Notes under the pieces: model-generated
Database searches by the model: none
What the model was told of the DNA's origin: nothing
Seen by the model: the letters and a program-made list of their open reading frames with translations, nothing else
From: Auanema rhodensis
Taxonomy: Eukaryota; Nematoda; Chromadorea; Rhabditida; Rhabditidae
Assembly: GCA_964057225.1 (NCBI GenBank)
Contig: OZ059895.1
Span: 682,001 to 746,000 of the forward strand
DNA: 64,000 nucleotides
Direction: 5' to 3'
Position numbers and translations under genes: made by a program
Part shown: positions 40,017-53,311 of the stretch, piece after piece
Layout: every line of letters starts with the position of its first letter
How positions within the stretch are numbered: position 1 is the stretch's first letter

Positions 40017-40718
40017 TGCTGCATTAGTGTATGTTGAGTTTCCATGTACACTCAACATTGCTTCCAAAAACATTTTGACAAAAATTTTTTCGAAAAATTT
40101 CAAAATAATTTAGCAAAAAGTAGATGTTTTTAGATTCCATTTTTCAAGGCAAAGACGATAGACAATGTTATTCAACGAAAAAATTAATTCTTCAGGGTGA
40201 AAATCGAGGATATAAGTGTGAACTTATATCAGTTGATATCTCGGTGCATTTTTAAGCTAGCGCAAATCTGATAACACAGATCGACGCAGCTTAAAAATCC
40301 GCATCGAATGCACTATACTACATTGAGAAACGCTTAATATAAAAATTAGTTATGATCGTTTGAAAAATGATGCATTAGTGTATGTTGAGTTTCCATGTAC
40401 ACTCAACATTGCTTCCAAAAACATTTTGACAAAAATTTTTTCGAAAAATTTCAAAATAATTTAGCAAAAAGTAGATGTTTTTAGATTCCATTTTCCAAGG
40501 CAAAGACGATAGACAATGTTATTCAACGAAAAAATTAATTCTTCAGGGTGAAAATCGAGGATATAAGTGTGAACTTATATCAGTTGATATCTCGGTGCAT
40601 TTTTAAGCTAGCGCAAATCTGATAACACAGATCGACGCAGCTTAAAAATCCGCATCGAATGCACTATACTACATTGAGAGAAGCTTAATACAAAAATTAG
40701 TTATGATCGTTTGAAAAA

Positions 40719-41770
40719 TGATGCATTAGTGTATGTTGAGTTTCCATGTACACTCAACATTGCTTCCAAAAACATTTTGACAAAAATTTTTTCGAAAAAT
40801 TTCAAAATAATTTAGCAAAAAGTAGATGTTTTTAGATTCCTTTTTTCAAGGCAAAGACGATGGACAATGTTATTCAACGAAAAAATTATTTCTTCAGGGT
40901 GAAAATCGAGGATATAAGTGTGAACTTGTATCAGTTGATATCTCGGTGCATTTTTAAGCTAGCGTAAATCTGATAACACAGATCGACGCAGCTTAAAAAT
41001 CCGCATCGAATGCACTATACTACATTGAAAAACGCTTGATACAAAAATTAGTTATGATCGTTTGAAAAATGATGCATTAGTGTATGTTGAGTTTCCATGT
41101 ACACTCAACATTGCTTCCAAAAACATTTTGCCAAAAGTTTTTCGAAAAATTTCAAAATAATTTAGCAAAAAGTAGATGTTTTTAGATTCGATTTTTCAAG
41201 GCAAAGACGATGGACAATGTTATTCAACAAAAAAATTAATTCTCCAGGATGAAAATCGAGGATATAAGTGTGAACTTATATCAGTTGATATCTCGGTGCA
41301 TTTTTAAGCTAGCGCAAATCTGATAGCACAGATCGACGCAGCTTAAAAATCCGCATCGAATACACTATACTACATTGAAAAACGCTTAATACAAAAATTA
41401 GTTATGATCGTTTGAAAAATGATGCATTAGTGTATGTTGAGTTTCCATGTACACTCAACATTGCTTCCAAAAACATTTTGACAAAAATTTTTTCAAAAAA
41501 TTTCAAAATAATTTAGCAAAAAGTAGATGTTTTTAGATTCCTTTTTTCAAGGCAAAGACGATGGACAATGTTATTCAACGAAAAAATTAATTCTTCAGGG
41601 TGAAAATCGAGGATATAAGTGTGAACTTATATCAGTTGATGTCTCGGTGCATTTTTAAGTTAGCGCAAATCTGATAACACAGATCGACGCAGCTTAAAAA
41701 TCCGCATCGAATGCACTATACTACATTGAGAAACGCTTGATACAAAAATTAGTTATGATCGTTTGAAAAA
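40719..41770 (+). repeat. 1052-bp three-monomer cassette, copy 1 (M117-M119)
   Basis: Order: ACTTGTATC monomer, 350-bp GCCAAAAG monomer, GATGTCTCGG monomer. The next 1052 bp repeat it. M118 carries GATAGCACAG where M121 has GATAACACAG. Confidence 0.9.
41070..41419 (+). repeat. 350-bp monomer M118
   Basis: Member of the GCCAAAAG subtype, with private GATAGCACAG. Confidence 0.9.
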
Positions 41771-42822
41771 TGATGCATTAGTGTATGTTGAGTTTCCATG
41801 TACACTCAACATTGCTTCCAAAAACATTTTGACAAAAATTTTTTCGAAAAATTTCAAAATAATTTAGCAAAAAGTAGATGTTTTTAGATTCCTTTTTCCA
41901 AGGCAAAGACGATGGACAATGTTATTCAACGAAAAAATTATTTCTTCAGGGTGAAAATCGAGGATATAAGTGTGAACTTGTATCAGTTGATATCTCGGTG
42001 CATTTTTAAGCTAGCGTAAATCTGATAACACAGATCGACGCAGCTTAAAAATCCGCATCGAATGCACTATACTACATTGAAAAACGCTTGATACAAAAAT
42101 TAGTTATGATCGTTTGAAAAATGATGCATTAGTGTATGTTGAGTTTCCATGTACACTCAACATTGCTTCCAAAAACATTTTGCCAAAAGTTTTTCGAAAA
42201 ATTTCAAAATAATTTAGCAAAAAGTAGATGTTTTTAGATTCGATTTTTCAAGGCAAAGACGATGGACAATGTTATTCAACAAAAAAATTAATTCTCCAGG
42301 ATGAAAATCGAGGATATAAGTGTGAACTTATATCAGTTGATATCTCGGTGCATTTTTAAGCTAGCGCAAATCTGATAACACAGATCGACGCAGCTTAAAA
42401 ATCCGCATCGAATACACTATACTACATTGAAAAACGCTTAATACAAAAATTAGTTATGATCGTTTGAAAAATGATGCATTAGTGTATGTTGAGTTTCCAT
42501 GTACACTCAACATTGCTTCCAAAAACATTTTGACAAAAATTTTTTCAAAAAATTTCAAAATAATTTAGCAAAAAGTAGATGTTTTTAGATTCCTTTTTTC
42601 AAGGCAAAGACGATGGACAATGTTATTCAACGAAAAAATTAATTCTTCAGGGTGAAAATCGAGGATATAAGTGTGAACTTATATCAGTTGATGTCTCGGT
42701 GCATTTTTAAGTTAGCGCAAATCTGATAACACAGATCGACGCAGCTTAAAAATCCGCATCGAATGCACTATACTACATTGAGAAACGCTTGATACAAAAA
42801 TTAGTTATGATCGTTTGAAAAA
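41771..42822 (+). repeat. 1052-bp three-monomer cassette, copy 2 (M120-M122)
   Basis: Tandem copy. M120 has CCTTTTTCCAAGG in place of CCTTTTTTCAAGG. Confidence 0.9.
42122..42471 (+). repeat. 350-bp monomer M121
   Basis: Member of the GCCAAAAG subtype, tandem-cassette partner of M118. Confidence 0.9.
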
Positions 42823-43524
42823 TGATGCATTAGTGTATGTTGAGTTTCCATGTACACTCAACATTGCTTCCAAAAACATTTTGACAAAAATTTTTTCGAA
42901 AAATTTCAAAATAATGTAGCAAAAAGTAGATGTTTTTAGATTCCTTTTTTCAAGGCAAAGACGATGGACAAAGTTATTCAACAAAAAAATTGATTCTTCA
43001 GGGTGAAAATCGAGGATATAAGTGTGAACTTATATCAGTTGATATCTCGGTGCATTTTTAAGTTAGCGCAAATCTGATAACACAGATCGACGCAGCTTAC
43101 AAATCCGCATCGAATGCACTATACTACATTGAGAAACGCTAAATACAAAAATTAGTTATGATCGTTTGAAAAATGATGCATTAGTGTATGTTGAGTTTCC
43201 ATGTACACTCAACATTGCTTCCAAAAACATTTTGACAAAAATTTTTTCGAAAAATTTCAAAATAATGTAGCAAAAAGTAGATGTTTTTAGATTCCATTTT
43301 TCAAGGCAAAGACGATGGACAATGTTATTCAACAAAAAAATTATTCCTTCAGGGTGAAAATCGAGGATATAAGTGTGAACTTATATCAGTTGATATCTCG
43401 GTGCATTTTTAAGTTAGCGCAAATCTGATAACACAGATCGACGCAGCTTAAAAATCCGCATCGAATGCACTATACTACATTGAGAAACGCTTGATACAAA
43501 AATTAGTTATGATCGTTTGAAAAA
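42823..43524 (+). repeat. 702-bp two-monomer tandem duplication, copy 1 (M123-M124)
   Basis: Both copies show CAACAAAAAAATTGATTC then CAACAAAAAAATTATTCC. Differences: GCAAAG in M123 against GCGAAG in M125, ACAAAACTTTTTT in M125, and the ends of M124 and M126 (CTTGATAC against CTAAATAC). Confidence 0.82.
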
Positions 43525-44226
43525 TGATGCATTAGTGTATGTTGAGTTTCCATGTACACTCAACATTGCTTCCAAAAACATTTTGACAAAACTTTTTTCG
43601 AAAAATTTCAAAATAATGTAGCAAAAAGTAGATGTTTTTAGATTCCTTTTTTCAAGGCGAAGACGATGGACAAAGTTATTCAACAAAAAAATTGATTCTT
43701 CAGGGTGAAAATCGAGGATATAAGTGTGAACTTATATCAGTTGATATCTCGGTGCATTTTTAAGTTAGCGCAAATCTGATAACACAGATCGACGCAGCTT
43801 ACAAATCCGCATCGAATGCACTATACTACATTGAGAAACGCTAAATACAAAAATTAGTTATGATCGTTTGAAAAATGATGCATTAGTGTATGTTGAGTTT
43901 CCATGTACACTCAACATTGCTTCCAAAAACATTTTGACAAAAATTTTTTCGAAAAATTTCAAAATAATGTAGCAAAAAGTAGATGTTTTTAGATTCCATT
44001 TTTCAAGGCAAAGACGATGGACAATGTTATTCAACAAAAAAATTATTCCTTCAGGGTGAAAATCGAGGATATAAGTGTGAACTTATATCAGTTGATATCT
44101 CGGTGCATTTTTAAGCTAGCGCAAATCTGATAACACAGATCGACGCAGCTTAAAAATCCGCATCGAATGCACTATACTACATTGAGAAACGCTAAATACA
44201 AAAATTAGTTATGATCGTTTGAAAAA
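43525..44226 (+). repeat. 702-bp two-monomer tandem duplication, copy 2 (M125-M126)
   Basis: Second copy of M123-M124. Its 3' end (GCTAGC, CTAAATAC) looks like M131, which suggests the next duplication's boundary lies inside M126. Confidence 0.8.
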
Positions 44227-44577
44227 TGATGCATTAGTGTATGTTGAGTTTCCATGTACACTCAACATTGCTTCCAAAAACATTTTGACAAAAATTTTTT
44301 CGAAAAATTTCAAAATAATGTAGCAAAAAGTAGATGTTTTTAGATTCCTTATTTCAAGGCAAAAACGATAGACAATGTTATTCAACGAAAAAATTAATTC
44401 TTCAGTGTGAAAATCGAGGATATAAGTGTGAACTTATATCAGTTGATATCTCGGTGCATTTTTAAGCTAGCGCAAATCTGATAACACAGATCGACGCAGC
44501 TTAAAAATCCGCATCGAATGCACTATACTACATTGAGAAACGCTTGATACAAAAATTAGTTATGATCGTTTGAAAAA

Positions 44578-44929
44578 TGATGCATTAGTGTATGTTGAGT
44601 TTCCATGTACACTCAACATTGCTTCCAAAAACATTTTGACAAAAATTTTTTCGAAAAATTTCAAAAAAATGTAGCAAAAAGTAGATGTTTTTAGATTCCT
44701 TTTTTCAAGGCGAAGACGATGGACAAAGTTATTCAACGAAAAAAATTGATTCTTCAGGGTGAAAATCGAGGATATAAGTGTGAACTTATATCAGTTGATA
44801 TCTCGGTGCATTTTTAAGTTAGCGCAAATCTGATAACACAGATCGACGCAGCTTACAAATCCGCATCGAATGCACTATACTACATTGAGAAACGCTTGAT
44901 ACAAAAATTAGTTATGATCGTTTGAAAAA
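44578..44929 (+). repeat. 352-bp monomer M128
   Basis: One extra A in CGAAAAAAATTG, with CAAAAAAATGTAG upstream. Confidence 0.88.
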
Positions 44930-45259
44930 TGATGCATTAGTGTATGTTGAGTTTCCATGTACACTCAACATTGCTTCCAAAAACATTTTGACAAAAATTT
45001 TTTCGAAAAATTTCAAAATAATTTAGCAAAAAGTAGATGTTTTTAGATTCCATTTTTCAAGGCAAAGACAAAAAATTAATTCTTCAGGGTGAAAATCGAG
45101 GATATAAGTGTGAACTTATATCAGTTGATATCTCGGTGCATTTTTAAGCTAGCGCAAATCTGATAACACAGATCGACGCAGCTTAAAAATCCGCATCGAG
45201 TGCACTATACTACATTGAGAAACGCTTAATACAAAAATTAGTTTTGATCGTTTGAAAAA
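44930..45259 (+). repeat. 330-bp monomer M129 (21-bp deletion)
   Basis: GGCAAAGAC is joined directly to AAAAAATTAATTC at 45069/45070. The 21 bases from GATGGAC to TTCAACG are missing. I see no microhomology at the junction. It also carries CGAGTGCAC and GTTTTGATCG (A to T at 45244). Confidence 0.95.
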
Positions 45260-46312
45260 TGATGCATTAGTGTATGTTGAGTTTCCATGTACACTCAACA
45301 TTGCTTCCAAAAACATTTTGACAAAAATTTTTTCGAAAAATTTCAAAATAATTTAGCAAAAAGTAGATGTTTTTAGATTTCTTTTTTCAAGGCAAAGACG
45401 ATGGACAATGTTATTCAACGAAAAAATTAATTCTTCAGGGTGAAAATCGAGGATATAAGTGTGAACTTATATCAGTTGATATCTCGGTGCATTTTTAAGC
45501 TAGCGCAAATCTGATAACACAGATCGACGCAGCTTAAAAATCCGCATCGAGTGCACTACACTACATTGAGAAACGCTTAATACAAAAATTAGTTATGATC
45601 GTTTGAAAAATGATGCATTAGTGTATGTTGAGTTTCCATGTACACTCAACATTGCTTCCAAAAACATTTTGACAAAAATTTTTTCGAAAAATTTCAAAAT
45701 AATGTAGCAAAAAGTAGATGTTTTTAGATTCCTTTTTTCAAGGCGAAGACGATGGACAAAGTTATTCAACGAAAAAATTGATTCTTCAGGGTGAAAATCG
45801 AGGATATAAGTGTGAACTTATATCAGTTGATATCTCGGTGCATTTTTAAGCTAGCGCAAATCTGATAACACAGATCGACGCAGCTTAAAAATCCGCATCG
45901 AATGCACTATACTACATTGAGAAACGCTAAATACAAAAATTAGTTATGATCGTTTGAAAAATGATGCATTAGTGTATGTTGAGTTTCCATGTACACTCAA
46001 CATTGCTTCCAAAAACATTTTGACAAAAATTTTTTCGAAAAATTTCAAAATAATGTAGCAAAAAGTAGATGTTTTTAGATTCCTTATTTCAAGGCAAAAA
46101 CGATAGACAATGTTATTCAACGAAAAAATTAATTCTTCAGTGTGAAAATCGAGGATATAAGTGTGAACTTATATCAGTTGATATCTCGGTGCATTTTTAA
46201 GCTAGCGCAAATCTGATAACACAGATCGACGCAGCTTAAAAATCCGCATCGAATGCACTATACTACATTGAGAAACGCTTGATACAAAAATTAGTTATGA
46301 TCGTTTGAAAAA

Positions 46313-46664
46313 TGATGCATTAGTGTATGTTGAGTTTCCATGTACACTCAACATTGCTTCCAAAAACATTTTGACAAAAATTTTTTCGAAAAATTTCAAA
46401 AAAATGTAGCAAAAAGTAGATGTTTTTAGATTCCTTTTTTCAAGGCGAAGACGATGGACAAAGTTATTCAACGAAAAAAATTGATTCTTCAGGGTGAAAA
46501 TCGAGGATATAAGTGTGAACTTATATCAGTTGATATCTCGGTGCATTTTTAAGTTAGCGCAAATCTGATAACACAGATCGACGCAGCTTACAAATCCGCA
46601 TCGAATGCACTATACTACATTGAGAAACGCTTGATACAAAAATTAGTTATGATCGTTTGAAAAA
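46313..46664 (+). repeat. 352-bp monomer M133
   Basis: Copy of M128, 1735 bp downstream. Confidence 0.88.
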
Positions 46665-46994
46665 TGATGCATTAGTGTATGTTGAGTTTCCATGTACACT
46701 CAACATTGCTTCCAAAAACATTTTGACAAAAATTTTTTCGAAAAATTTCAAAATAATTTAGCAAAAAGTAGATGTTTTTAGATTCCATTTTTCAAGGCAA
46801 AGACAAAAAATTAATTCTTCAGGGTGAAAATCGAGGATATAAGTGTGAACTTATATCAGTTGATATCTCGGTGCATTTTTAAGCTAGCGCAAATCTGATA
46901 ACACAGATCGACGCAGCTTAAAAATCCGCATCGAGTGCACTATACTACATTGAGAAACGCTTAATACAAAAATTAGTTTTGATCGTTTGAAAAA
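46665..46994 (+). repeat. 330-bp monomer M134 (21-bp deletion)
   Basis: Same junction as M129, at 46804/46805, with the same linked substitutions. Confidence 0.95.
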
Positions 46995-48749
46995 TGATGC
47001 ATTAGTGTATGTTGAGTTTCCATGTACACTCAACATTGCTTCCAAAAACATTTTGACAAAAATTTTTTCGAAAAATTTCAAAATAATTTAGCAAAAAGTA
47101 GATGTTTTTAGATTTCTTTTTTCAAGGCAAAGACGATGGACAATGTTATTCAACGAAAAAATTAATTCTTCAGGGTGAAAATCGAGGATATAAGTGTGAA
47201 CTTATATCAGTTGATATCTCGGTGCATTTTTAAGCTAGCGCAAATCTGATAACACAGATCGACGCAGCTTAAAAATCCGCATCGAGTGCACTACACTACA
47301 TTGAGAAACGCTTAATACAAAAATTAGTTATGATCGTTTGAAAAATGATGCATTAGTGTATGTTGAGTTTCCATGTACACTCAACATTGCTTCCAAAAAC
47401 ATTTTGACAAAAATTTTTTCGAAAAATTTCAAAATAATGTAGCAAAAAGTAGATGTTTTTAGATTCCTTTTTTCAAGGCGAAGACGATGGACAAAGTTAT
47501 TCAACGAAAAAATTGATTCTTCAGGGTGAAAATCGAGGATATAAGTGTGAACTTATATCAGTTGATAACTCGGTGCATTTTTAAGTTAGCGCAAATCTGA
47601 TAACACAGATCGACGCAGCTTAAAAATCCGCATCGAATGCACTATACTACATTAAGAAACGCTAAATACAAAAATTAGTTATGATCGTTTGAAAAATGAT
47701 GCATTAGTGTATGTTGAGTTTCCATGTACACTCAACATTGCTTCCAAAAACATTTTGACAAAAATTTTTTCGAAAAATTTCGAAATAATGTAGCAAAAAG
47801 TAGATGTTTTTAGATTCCTTTTTTTGAGGCAAAGACGATGGACAATGTTATTCAACGAAAAAATTAATTCTTCAGGGTGAAAATCGAGGATATAAGTGTG
47901 AACTTATATCAGTTGATATCTCGGTGCATTTTTAAGTTAGCGCAAATCTGATAACACAGATCGACGCAGCTTAAAAATTCGGATCGAATGCACTATACTA
48001 CATTGAGAAACGCTTAATACAAAAATTAGTTATGATCGTTTGAAAAATGATGCATTAGTGTATGTTGAGTTTCCATGTACACTCAACATTGCTTCCAAAA
48101 ACATTTTGACAAAAATTTTTTCGAAAAATTTCAAAATAATTTAGCAAAAAGTAGATGTTTTTAGATTCCATTTTTCAAGGCAAAGACAATGGACAATGTT
48201 ATTCAACGAAAAAAATGATTCTTCAGGGTGAAAATCGAGGATATAAGTGTGAACTTATATCAGTTGATATCTCGGTGCATTTTTAAGCTAGCGCAAATAT
48301 GATAACACAGATCGACGCAGCTTAAAAATCCGCATCGAATGCACTATACTACATTGAGAAACGCTTAATACAAAAATTTGTTATGATCGTTTGAAAAATG
48401 ATGCATTAGTGTATGTTGAGTTTCCATGTACACTCAACATTGCTTCCAAAAACATTTTGACAAAAATTTTTTCGAAACATTTCAAAATAATTTAGCAAAA
48501 AGTAGATGTTTTTAGATTCCTTTTTTCAAGGCAAAGACGATGGACAATGTTATTCAACGAAAAAATTAATTCTTCAGGGAGAAAATCGAGGATATAAGTG
48601 TGAACTTATATCAGTTGATATCTCGGTGCATTTTTAAGTTAGCGCAAATCTGATAACACAGATCGACGCAGCTTAAAAATTCGGATCGAATGCACTATAC
48701 TTCATTGAAAAACGCTTAATACAAAAATTAGTTATGATCGTTTGAAAAA

Positions 48750-50854
48750 TGATGCATTAGTGTATGTTGAGTTTCCATGTACACTCAACATTGCTTCCAA
48801 AAACATTTTGACAAAAAGTTTTTCGAAAAATTTCAAAATAATTTAGCAAAAAGTAGATGTTTTTAGATTTTTTTTTTCAAGGCAAAGACGATGGACAATG
48901 TTATTCAACGAAAAAATTAATTCTTCAGGGTGAAAATCGAGGATATAAGTGTGAACTTATATCAGTTGATATCTCGGTGCATTTTTAAGTTAGCGCAAAT
49001 CTGATAACACAGATCGACGCAGCTTAAAAATTCGGATCGAATGCACTATACTACATTGAGAAACGCTTAATACAAAAATTAGTTATGATCGTTTGAAAAA
49101 TGATGCATTAGTGTATGTTGAGTTTCCATGTACACTCAACATTGCTTCCAAAAACATTTTGACAAAAATTTTTTCGAAAAATTTCAAAATAATTTAGCAA
49201 AAAGTAGATGTTTTTAGATTCCATTTTTCAAGGCAAAGACAATGGACAATGTTATTCAACGAAAAAAATGATTCTTCAGGGTGAAAATCGAGGATATAAG
49301 TGTGAACTTATATCAGTTGATATCTCGGTGCATTTTTAAGCTAGCGCAAATATGATAACACAGATCGACGCAGCTTAAAAATCCGCATCGAATGCACTAT
49401 ACTACATTGAGAAACGCTTAATACAAAAATTTGTTATGATCGTTTGAAAAATGATGCATTAGTGTATGTTGAGCTTCCATGTACACTCAACATTGCTTCC
49501 AAAAACATTTTGACAAAAATTTTTCGAAACATTTCAAAATAATTTAGCAAAAAGTAGATGTTTTTAGATTCCTTTTTTCAAGGCAAAGACGATGGACAAT
49601 GTTATTCAACGAAAAAATTAATTCTTCAGGGAGAAAATCGAGGATATAAGTGTGAACTTATATCAGTTGATATCTCGGTGCATTTTTAAGCTAGCGCAAA
49701 TCTGATAACACAGATCGACGCAGCTTAAAAATCCGCATCGAGTGCACTATACTACATTGAGAAACGCTTAATACAAAAATTAGTTATGATCGTTTGAAAA
49801 ATGATGCATTAGTGTATGTTGAGTTTCCATGTACACTCAACATTGCTTCCAAAAACATTTTGACAAAAATTTTTTCGAAAAATTTCAAAATAATGTAGCA
49901 AAAAGTAGATGTTTTTAGATTCCTTTTTTCAAGGCGAAGACGATGGACAAAGTTATTCAACGAAAAAATTGATTCTTCAGGGTGAAAATCGAGGATATAA
50001 GTGTGAACTTATATCAGTTGATAACTCGGTGCATTTTTAAGTTAGCGCAAATCTGATAACACAGATCGACGCAGCTTAAAAATCCGCATCGAATGCACTA
50101 TACTACATTGAGAAACGCTTAATACAAAAATTAGTTATGAACGTTTGAAAAATGATGCATTAGTGTATGTTGAGTTTCCATGTACACTCAACATTGCTTC
50201 CAAAAACATTTTGACAAAAATTTTTTCGAAACATTTCAAAATAATTTAGCAAAAAGTAGATGTTTTTAGATTTCATTTTTCAAGGCAAAGACGATAGACA
50301 ATGTTATTCAACGAAAAAACTAATTCTTCAGGGTGAAAATCGAGGATATAAGTGTGAACTTATATCAGTTGATATCTCGGTGCATTTTTAAGCTAGCGCA
50401 AATATGATAACACAGATCGACGCAGCTTAAAAATCCGCATCGAATGCACTATACTACATTGAGAAACGCTTAATACAAAAATTAGTTATGATCGTTTGAA
50501 AAATGATGCATTAGTGTATGTTGAGTTTCCATGTACACTCAACATTGCTTCCAAAAACATTTTGACAAAAATTTTTTCGAAACATTTCAAAATAATTTAG
50601 CAAAAAGTAGATGTTTTTAGATTCCTTTTTTCAAGGCAAAGACGATGGACAATGTTATTCAACGAAAAAATTAATTCTTCAGGGAGAAAATCGAGGATAT
50701 AAGTGTGAACTTATATCAGTTGATATCTCGGTCCATTTTTAAGCTAGCGCAAATCTGATAACACAAATCGACGCAGCTTAAAAATCCGCATCGAATGCAC
50801 TATACTACATTGAGAAACGCTTAATACAAAAATTAGTTATGATCGTTTGAAAAA
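48750..50854 (+). repeat. Six-monomer block, copy 1 (M140-M145)
   Basis: Repeats at 51206-53311 (M147-M152) at an offset of 2456 bp, seven monomers minus the one-base deletion in M142. Shared markers are the T10 run, AAATGATTC, GAGCTTCC, GAACGTTTG, AAACTAATTC and GGTCCATTT. Confidence 0.9.
49452..49801 (+). repeat. 350-bp monomer M142
   Basis: ACAAAAATTTTTCG has five T where relatives M149 and M179 have six. Also GAGCTTCC, which alters the 15-23 dyad arm. Confidence 0.88.
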
Positions 50855-51205
50855 TGATGCATTAGTGTATGTTGAGTTTCCATGTACACTCAACATTGCT
50901 TCCAAAAACATTTTGACAAAAATTTTTTCGAAACATTTCAAAATAATTTAGCAAAAAGTAGATGTTTTTAGATTCCTTTTTTCAAGGCAAAGACGATGGA
51001 CAATGTTATTCAACGAAAAAATTAATTCTTCAGGGTGAAAATCGAGGATATAAGTGTGAACTTATATCAGTTGATATCTCGGTGCATTTTTAAGCTAGCG
51101 CAAATATGATAACACAGATCGACGCAGCTTAAAAATTCGGATCGAATGCACTATACTTCATTGAAAAACGCTTAATACAAAAATTAGTTATGATCGTTTG
51201 AAAAA

Positions 51206-53311
51206 TGATGCATTAGTGTATGTTGAGTTTCCATGTACACTCAACATTGCTTCCAAAAACATTTTGACAAAAAGTTTTTCGAAAAATTTCAAAATAATTT
51301 AGCAAAAAGTAGATGTTTTTAGATTTTTTTTTTCAAGGCAAAGACGATGGACAATGTTATTCAACGAAAAAATTAATTCTTCAGGGTGAAAATCGAGGAT
51401 ATAAGTGTGAACTTATATCAGTTGATATCTCGGTGCATTTTTAAGTTAGCGCAAATCTGATAACACAGATCGACGCAGCTTAAAAATTCGGATCGAATGC
51501 ACTATACTACATTGAGAAACGCTTAATACAAAAATTAGTTATGATCGTTTGAAAAATGATGCATTAGTGTATGTTGAGTTTCCATGTACACTCAACATTG
51601 CTTCCAAAAACATTTTGACAAAAATTTTTTCGAAAAATTTCAAAATAATTTAGCAAAAAGTAGATGTTTTTAGATTCCATTTTTCAAGGCAAAGACAATG
51701 GACAATGTTATTCAACGAAAAAAATGATTCTTCAGGGTGAAAATCGAGGATATAAGTGTGAACTTATATCAGTTGATATCTCGGTGCATTTTTAAGCTAG
51801 CGCAAATATGATAACACAGATCGACGCAGCTTAAAAATCCGCATCGAATGCACTATACTACATTGAGAAACGCTTAATACAAAAATTTGTTATGATCGTT
51901 TGAAAAATGATGCATTAGTGTATGTTGAGCTTCCATGTACACTCAACATTGCTTCCAAAAACATTTTGACAAAAATTTTTTCGAAACATTTCAAAATAAT
52001 TTAGCAAAAAGTAGATGTTTTTAGATTCCTTTTTTCAAGGCAAAGACGATGGACAATGTTATTCAACGAAAAAATTAATTCTTCAGGGAGAAAATCGAGG
52101 ATATAAGTGTGAACTTATATCAGTTGATATCTCGGTGCATTTTTAAGCTAGCGCAAATCTGATAACACAGATCGACGCAGCTTAAAAATCCGCATCGAGT
52201 GCACTATACTACATTGAGAAACGCTTAATACAAAAATTAGTTATGATCGTTTGAAAAATGATGCATTAGTGTATGTTGAGTTTCCATGTACACTCAACAT
52301 TGCTTCCAAAAACATTCTGACAAAAATTTTTTCGAAAAATTTCAAAATAATGTAGCAAAAAGTAGATGTTTTTAGATTCCTTTTTTCAAGGCGAAGACGA
52401 TGGACAAAGTTATTCAACGAAAAAATTGATTCTTCAGGGTGAAAATCGAGGATATAAGTGTGAACTTATATCAGTTGATAACTCGGTGCATTTTTAAGTT
52501 AGCGCAAATCTGATAACACAGATCGACGCAGCTTAAAAATCCGCATCGAATGCACTATACTACATTGAGAAACGCTTAATACAAAAATTAGTTATGAACG
52601 TTTGAAAAATGATGCATTAGTGTATGTTGAGTTTCCATGTACACTCAACATTGCTTCCAAAAACATTTTGACAAAAATTTTTTCGAAACATTTCAAAATA
52701 ATTTAGCAAAAAGTAGATGTTTTTAGATTTCATTTTTCAAGGCAAAGACGATAGACAATGTTATTCAACGAAAAAACTAATTCTTCAGGGTGAAAATCGA
52801 GGATATAAGTGTGAACTTATATCAGTTGATATCTCGGTGCATTTTTAAGCTAGCGCAAATATGATAACACAGATCGACGCAGCTTAAAAATCCGCATCGA
52901 ATGCACTATACTACATTGAGAAACGCTTAATACAAAAATTAGTTATGATCGTTTGAAAAATGATGCATTAGTGTATGTTGAGTTTCCATGTACACTCAAC
53001 ATTGCTTCCAAAAACATTTTGACAAAAATTTTTTCGAAACATTTCAAAATAATTTAGCAAAAAGTAGATGTTTTTAGATTCCTTTTTTCAAGGCAAAGAC
53101 GATGGACAATGTTATTCAACGAAAAAATTAATTCTTCAGGGAGAAAATCGAGGATATAAGTGTGAACTTATATCAGTTGATATCTCGGTCCATTTTTAAG
53201 CTAGCGCAAATCTGATAACACAAATCGACGCAGCTTAAAAATCCGCATCGAATGCACTATACTACATTGAGAAACGCTTAATACAAAAATTAGTTATGAT
53301 CGTTTGAAAAA
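51206..53311 (+). repeat. Six-monomer block, copy 2 (M147-M152)
   Basis: Second of three copies of this segment in the window; the third is M177-M182. M149 has the full six T where M142 has five, so the deletion came after the duplication. M150 has ACATTCTGAC, a private change. Confidence 0.9.

Larger units (their letters stand above)
33350..42822 (+). repeat. Array domain 4 (M96-M122): 350-bp three-monomer cassette
   Basis: Carries a three-unit cassette four times: an ACTTGTATC monomer ending ATTGAAAAACGCTTGATAC, a 350-bp GCCAAAAG monomer with GATTCGATTTTT and CTCCAGGATG, then a TTTTTTCAAAAAATTTC monomer with GATGTCTCGG. Copies are M102-M104, M109-M111, M117-M119 and M120-M122; M96-M97 is a partial copy with only the first two. 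Between them lie domain-3-type monomers (M98-M101, M106-M108, M115-M116) and domain-1-type ones (M112-M114). No gene is present. Confidence 0.88.
44227..45961 (+). repeat. 1735-bp five-monomer tandem duplication, copy 1 (M127-M131)
   Basis: Unit lengths are 351, 352, 330, 351 and 351, which sum to the offset of 1735. The copy at 45962-47696 repeats the same private indels. M131 and M136 differ in their 3' halves (TATCTCGG with GCTAGC against TAACTCGG with GTTAGC). Confidence 0.92.
42823..47696 (+). repeat. Array domain 5 (M123-M136): 2- and 5-monomer tandem duplications
   Basis: M123-M126 carry CAACAAAAAAATT in place of CAACGAAAAAATT. M127-M131 and M132-M136 are a 1735-bp tandem duplication that includes a GCAAAAACGATAG monomer, a 352-bp monomer with CAAAAAAATGTAG, and a 330-bp monomer with a 21-bp deletion. 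M130 and M135 share GATTTCTTTTTT and CGAGTGCACTACAC. No gene is present. Confidence 0.88.
45962..47696 (+). repeat. 1735-bp five-monomer tandem duplication, copy 2 (M132-M136)
   Basis: Second copy. Its last three units are also the start of the long block repeated near the end of the window, so this segment has been copied at least twice. Confidence 0.92.
46665..50854 (+). repeat. Twelve-monomer block, copy 1 (M134-M145)
   Basis: All private markers recur in the same order at 59631-63821, offset 12966 bp (37 monomers minus 21). They include the 330-bp monomer, TAACTCGG with ATTAAGAAAC, AATTCGGATCG, the T10 run, GAGCTTCC, GAACGTTTG and GGTCCATTT. Differences seen: CGAAATAATG in M137, one missing T in M142, GTAAAC in M175 and TTTTAAAGC in M178. 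Confidence 0.92.

Noticed and set aside
45149-45346. 65-codon open frame on the minus strand
   Set aside because: It starts at TTG, lies wholly in satellite DNA across two monomers, and is open only through one substitution that removes a stop. No domain, signal or coding bias.
46884-47081. Second identical 65-codon frame
   Set aside because: Copy of the first through the 1735-bp tandem duplication.
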